Program-made: the position numbers and the translations under genes
Part shown: one piece after another, positions 6,741 through 9,471 of the stretch
How the letters are laid out: the number at the start of each line of letters is the position of its first letter
How positions within the stretch are numbered: the stretch's first letter is position 1
Assembly (NCBI GenBank): GCA_900753245.1
Contig: CAADYJ010000001.1
Span: 1-9,471 of the forward strand
From: Clostridia bacterium
GTDB taxonomy: Bacteria; Bacillota; Clostridia; TANB77; CAG-508
DNA length: 9,471 nt
Direction: 5' to 3'
The notes under the pieces: model-generated
Told to the model about the DNA's origin: nothing
Databases searched by the model: none
Seen by the model: only the letters and a program-made list of their open reading frames with translations

Positions 6741-6772
6741 GCTAAACTAAAAAGGCCCGTCCCTATTAGTTT
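6741..6772 (-). repeat. GGGACGGGCC repeat, copy C (U32 gene 3' end)
   Basis: Read on the minus strand, this copy is identical to copy B over all 32 bases and begins one base after the U32 stop codon (6774-6776). Its orientation is therefore that of the U32 transcript. Together with copy B it is the outer arm of a nested palindrome spanning 6634-6772. Confidence 0.9.
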
Positions 6773-6773
6773 T

Positions 6774-9257
6774 TTATATTTCTCTATTTAAATTTCCATT
6801 TGTATAGTCTTTGCCTTCTAGTCTACTACCAGAAAGAACAGTATTTATTATATTGTTTATATCATCTATTGTTTCGCCTAATATGTCTATACGATAAGAA
6901 GTAGCATTTACAAAGTCTTTAGGACAGATAGAAGTTATTTTACTATTATAAAGTGTACTAACAGTTTGAATACTATCTGGAAGAATAGGAAATAAGAAAC
7001 CTAGTCTGTCTTTTAAATAGTATTTGGTGTTGCTTTTACATTGTGTACCACAAGTAGGATAACATTTATTAGTTTTTCCAAGTAAGCAATAGTTCATGCT
7101 CATTAAAGGAGTTCTGCCATATACAATTAATTCTTGTTCTACACTAGAATTGTTTAATATATTATCTATTGTAGATTTATCTAGTTCAGGTGAAACTGTT
7201 AATCTATTAATTCCAAGTTCTTTCCATTCTTGTATACTCTTATTGTTGTAAATGTTAAGAGTATAATTGCCAATAAATTTAAACCTATCTTTATACTTAT
7301 TTTTCATTTTATAAATGAAATCACCATTTGAAATGTTTGAAACAACAAAGCCAGAAACTTTAAATGTTTCAATAGAATTATCTATAACATTGTGAAGCAA
7401 ATTAGTATAGTTTGATTTGATAATTGTAGGTAGATAAATATAAGCGTGAAAGTTTTCACAGATGTTTTTAATAATATTTTCATATTTTTTATTTCCAAAA
7501 TATTTTAGTGGGATATATACATTATTTACATTTTTTAAGTCGTTGTAATTTTTATTTTCGCCTAATATATTTAACAAAATAGAAATTTCTTTTTTATCTT
7601 TTTTATTGTTATTATGAGTTGATGTATTAAGAATAGGCAAAGTAGGTGAATTTCTTAATATTCTACTATTTGCAATTAGTAAAATTTCATCTAAGGCATT
7701 TCTTCTTAACTCATTTAAAACTTTTATTGAAGGTAAAAATAAGTTATCATCTAATATTACATCAATATCTTTAAAAGTAAAAATAGTATCTTTTGTTTTA
7801 TTAAGTTGTGATTTGACTCTATTTTTATCTAAAGGTTGAGATTTAGCTTCAACAGGTAATATATCTGAAGATAATGAAACACTAATATCATCAAAAATTG
7901 GGTTAGTATTTGAAAGAGTACTAACACTAAGTAATATAGGGGAGTTCTTTTTTAATGTAATACAAGCGCTTAAGTCTATTTTTTTATGTTCTTCTTGGTA
8001 AGATAAATATGAAGAAGTAGAAAGTTCTTTACTATTAGTTTTATATACTTTGTCTCCTATATGCAAATTACCTTTCATTCTACCAACTTCAACAAGTTGT
8101 TTTTTAAAACCAGTAGTAATATTCTTATTTTTTATCATAAGTTCGGAAACTGTATATTTTGTAGATTCCTTTTCAAATTCAATAGTGTCTCCAATAGAAA
8201 CATTGTCTGTTAAATTAATAAAAACATGACCTTTATTAGGTTTTAAATTTGCAATGTTTCCAATATAAATTCCCATGTTATTTGGTTTTTCAGGAAATAC
8301 TAATGATGTATTTGCTTTTGAGTCCAAGTGTCCAGTAGAAAATCCACCACGATTAAATACTTGCATTAGATCTTTTACATCTTTTTCGTCAATTATATAA
8401 GGTTTGTTAGATAAAGCTAAGTCAATATATTTTCTATAAATACGAGTAACAGTAGCAACATATTCAGGAGATTTCATTCTACCTTCTATTTTAAAGCACA
8501 TAACTCCTGCGTCAATTAATTTAGGTAAAAATTCTAAGCCACATAAGTCTTTAGTACTAAGTAAATATCCTTTTGAAATAGTAGAAACTTCAGATTTAGA
8601 ATTGTTAGTTTTTGAAGTTTGATTTTGTGAACTTGAAGGAAGAGTACCTGAAAGCTCATAAGGAAGTCTACATGGACCAGCACATTTACCACGATTTCCA
8701 GATCTTCCACCTATCATGCTTGAAAATAAACATTGACCTGAATATGATATACAAAGTGCACCATGTATAAATGTTTCTATTTCTACATTTGTATTTGAAC
8801 ATATATATTGTATTTCTTCTAAAGATAATTCTCTAGATAGAACAACTCTTTTAAAACCTAATTTTTGTGCTTCTAGTGCGCCTTCTAAATTATGAACTGT
8901 CATTTGAGTGCTAGCATGTATAGGTAAATCTGGAAAGTTCTTTATTAGAAAACGTGCTAAACCTAAATCTTGCACGATTATTGCATCTATACCAAATTCA
9001 TAAGCTTTTTTAGCTAAAAGAACTGCATCTTCAAATTCAGTATCTTTTATTAAAGTGTTTAATGTTAGATGAGTATTAACACCTCTTAATTTTGCATAAG
9101 CAATAGCTTCTTTTAAGTTTGTTAAATCAAAGTTTGCTGCAGAAGCTCTAGCATTAAAATTTGCAGCTCCAAAATATACACTGTTTGCACCATTTTGAAC
9201 AGCTGCTTTTAAACATTCAAAATCTCCAACAGGAGAAAGTAATTCAATTTTTTTCAT
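6774..9257 (-). CDS. Long U32-family protein, RlhA-like rRNA hydroxylation candidate
   Basis: The 827-residue protein opens with the U32 domain: IELLSPVGDFECLKAAVQNGA at the start, the family signature ETFIHGALCISYSGQCLFS at 161-179, then cysteines 192 and 196. Cys169, Cys176, Cys192 and others are candidate iron-sulfur ligands. IEGRMKSPEYVATVTRIYRKY (257-277) is also typical. From about 410 a DUF3656-like region follows. Near 723-739 a second cysteine cluster (C-x7-C-x3-C-x3-C) precedes YLKDRLGFLFPI. Known family: despite the 'peptidase U32' name, E. coli RlhA (U32 plus DUF3656) is needed for 5-hydroxycytidine in 23S rRNA, and TrhP proteins act on tRNA uridine. The domain order favours RlhA; this is inference. 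A low-complexity Ser/Asn/Thr insert lies at about 203-229. AAGGAG stands before the ATG. Confidence 0.9.
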   Translation of the reverse strand: MKKIELLSPVGDFECLKAAVQNGANSVYFGAANFNARASAANFDLTNLKEAIAYAKLRGVNTHLTLNTLIKDTEFEDAVLLAKKAYEFGIDAIIVQDLGLARFLIKNFPDLPIHASTQMTVHNLEGALEAQKLGFKRVVLSRELSLEEIQYICSNTNVEIETFIHGALCISYSGQCLFSSMIGGRSGNRGKCAGPCRLPYELSGTLPSSSQNQTSKTNNSKSEVSTISKGYLLSTKDLCGLEFLPKLIDAGVMCFKIEGRMKSPEYVATVTRIYRKYIDLALSNKPYIIDEKDVKDLMQVFNRGGFSTGHLDSKANTSLVFPEKPNNMGIYIGNIANLKPNKGHVFINLTDNVSIGDTIEFEKESTKYTVSELMIKNKNITTGFKKQLVEVGRMKGNLHIGDKVYKTNSKELSTSSYLSYQEEHKKIDLSACITLKKNSPILLSVSTLSNTNPIFDDISVSLSSDILPVEAKSQPLDKNRVKSQLNKTKDTIFTFKDIDVILDDNLFLPSIKVLNELRRNALDEILLIANSRILRNSPTLPILNTSTHNNNKKDKKEISILLNILGENKNYNDLKNVNNVYIPLKYFGNKKYENIIKNICENFHAYIYLPTIIKSNYTNLLHNVIDNSIETFKVSGFVVSNISNGDFIYKMKNKYKDRFKFIGNYTLNIYNNKSIQEWKELGINRLTVSPELDKSTIDNILNNSSVEQELIVYGRTPLMSMNYCLLGKTNKCYPTCGTQCKSNTKYYLKDRLGFLFPILPDSIQTVSTLYNSKITSICPKDFVNATSYRIDILGETIDDINNIINTVLSGSRLEGKDYTNGNLNREI

Positions 9258-9287
9258 ATTTATTGCTCCTTATTTTTCTACAAAAAT

Positions 9288-9316
9288 ATTATATCACAAA
9301 GCATATTGTAACACAA
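9288..9316 (-). promoter_or_regulatory. Sigma-A promoter of the U32 gene
   Basis: On the minus strand TTGTGT (9311-9316), a 17-base spacer and TATAAT (9288-9293) precede the U32 ATG. The -10 is perfect and the -35 matches at four of six positions, including the TTG. The leader would be about 25 bases and contains the AAGGAG ribosome binding site. Confidence 0.7.
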
Positions 9317-9337
9317 TAAATAAAAAAACATATTATA
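9310..9337 (+). promoter_or_regulatory. Candidate mother-cell (sigma-K-like) promoter for the Cys/Gly-rich gene
   Basis: CATATTATA at 9329-9337 fits the CATAnnnTA -10 shared by sigma-E and sigma-K. AACA at 9310-9313 offers the short AC -35 of sigma-K with a 15-base spacer, one base short of the usual 16. GCATATT at 9301-9307 resembles a sigma-E -35 but is 21 bases away, too far. A sigma-A reading (TTGTAA at 9306-9311, TATTAT at 9331-9336) is also possible with a 19-base spacer. Such matches arise easily in AT-rich DNA. Confidence 0.25.
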
Positions 9338-9369
9338 TTATATAAATAAAAAAAGGGGAGGTATAAATT

Positions 9370-9471
9370 ATGCAAGAAGAAGTAAGAAATTGTGGTTGTG
9401 GATGTGGATGCAACAATGGTGGACTTTTAAACGGAATATTTGGTGGCTGTGGTTGTGATAGTGAAATTTTA
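9370..9471 (+). CDS. Small Cys/Gly-rich protein, 3' end outside the window
   Basis: The first 34 codons are present and the frame is still open at the window end. An excellent GGGGAGG lies 8 bases before the ATG. After the acidic start MQEEVRN comes NCGCGCGCNNGG, then a short hydrophobic piece (LLNGIFGG) and a second CGC before DSEIL. Eight Cys-and-Gly alternations in so short a space suggest metal binding or disulfide cross-linking. Small Cys/Gly-rich proteins of this look are common in spore formers, some in the spore coat, but I do not recognise a specific family. A link to sporulation is inference from composition and a weak promoter match. It is divergent from the U32 gene. Confidence 0.7.
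   Translation, partial: MQEEVRNCGCGCGCNNGGLLNGIFGGCGCDSEIL

Noticed and set aside
6153..6772. CRISPR array
   Set aside because: The repeated elements are irregularly spaced, occur in both orientations and are separated by a gene; there are no spacers of uniform length.

Overview
The window comes from an AT-rich, endospore-forming Firmicute, most likely a member of the Clostridia. The evidence is a complete GerA-type spore germinant-receptor operon, AGGAGG-like ribosome binding sites, consensus sigma-A promoters, very low GC content and TAA stops throughout. I cannot name a species.

Layout. Bases 1-75 form a GC-rich island (about 51% GC) unlike everything else; no gene can be assigned to it. 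Bases 139-4373 on the minus strand are a tight operon: gerA, then gerB, then gerC overlapping gerB by 8 bp, then a 60-residue two-helix membrane protein placed where the small 'D' subunit of germinant receptors is found. A divergent intergenic region (about 4374-4513) carries a perfect sigma-A promoter (TTGACA-17-TATAAT) for the plus-strand gene and a weak sigma-G-like candidate for the germination operon. The plus-strand gene (4514-6157) is a uridine-kinase-like nucleoside kinase fused to a TGS/ThrRS-like N-terminal region. Next come a small RNHCP zinc-ribbon protein (6315-6623, plus) and, convergent to it, a long U32-family protein (6774-9257, minus) resembling the rRNA hydroxylation factor RlhA. 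At the right edge a Cys/Gly-rich small protein begins (9370, plus), cut by the window end and divergent from the U32 gene.

The germination genes act together: A, B and C form the nutrient receptor of the spore inner membrane, and the 60-residue protein may modulate it. The kinase, RNHCP and U32 genes have no evident shared pathway.

The most unusual signal is not a gene. A short element with the core CTAATAGGGACGGGCC, flanked by ACTAA/TTAGT pairing arms, occurs three times. Each copy lies 0-10 nt after the stop codon of a different gene (kinase, RNHCP, U32), in the transcriptional orientation of that gene. The second and third copies form a perfect 32-bp inverted repeat enclosing a second perfect 18-bp inverted repeat. 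A fourth, diverged copy (6230-6260) keeps the GGGACG core but has a different, still self-complementary stem. This looks like a REP/BIME-type family, possibly dispersed by a transposase encoded elsewhere, or a 3'-end RNA element. No intergenic stretch exceeds about 160 bases.
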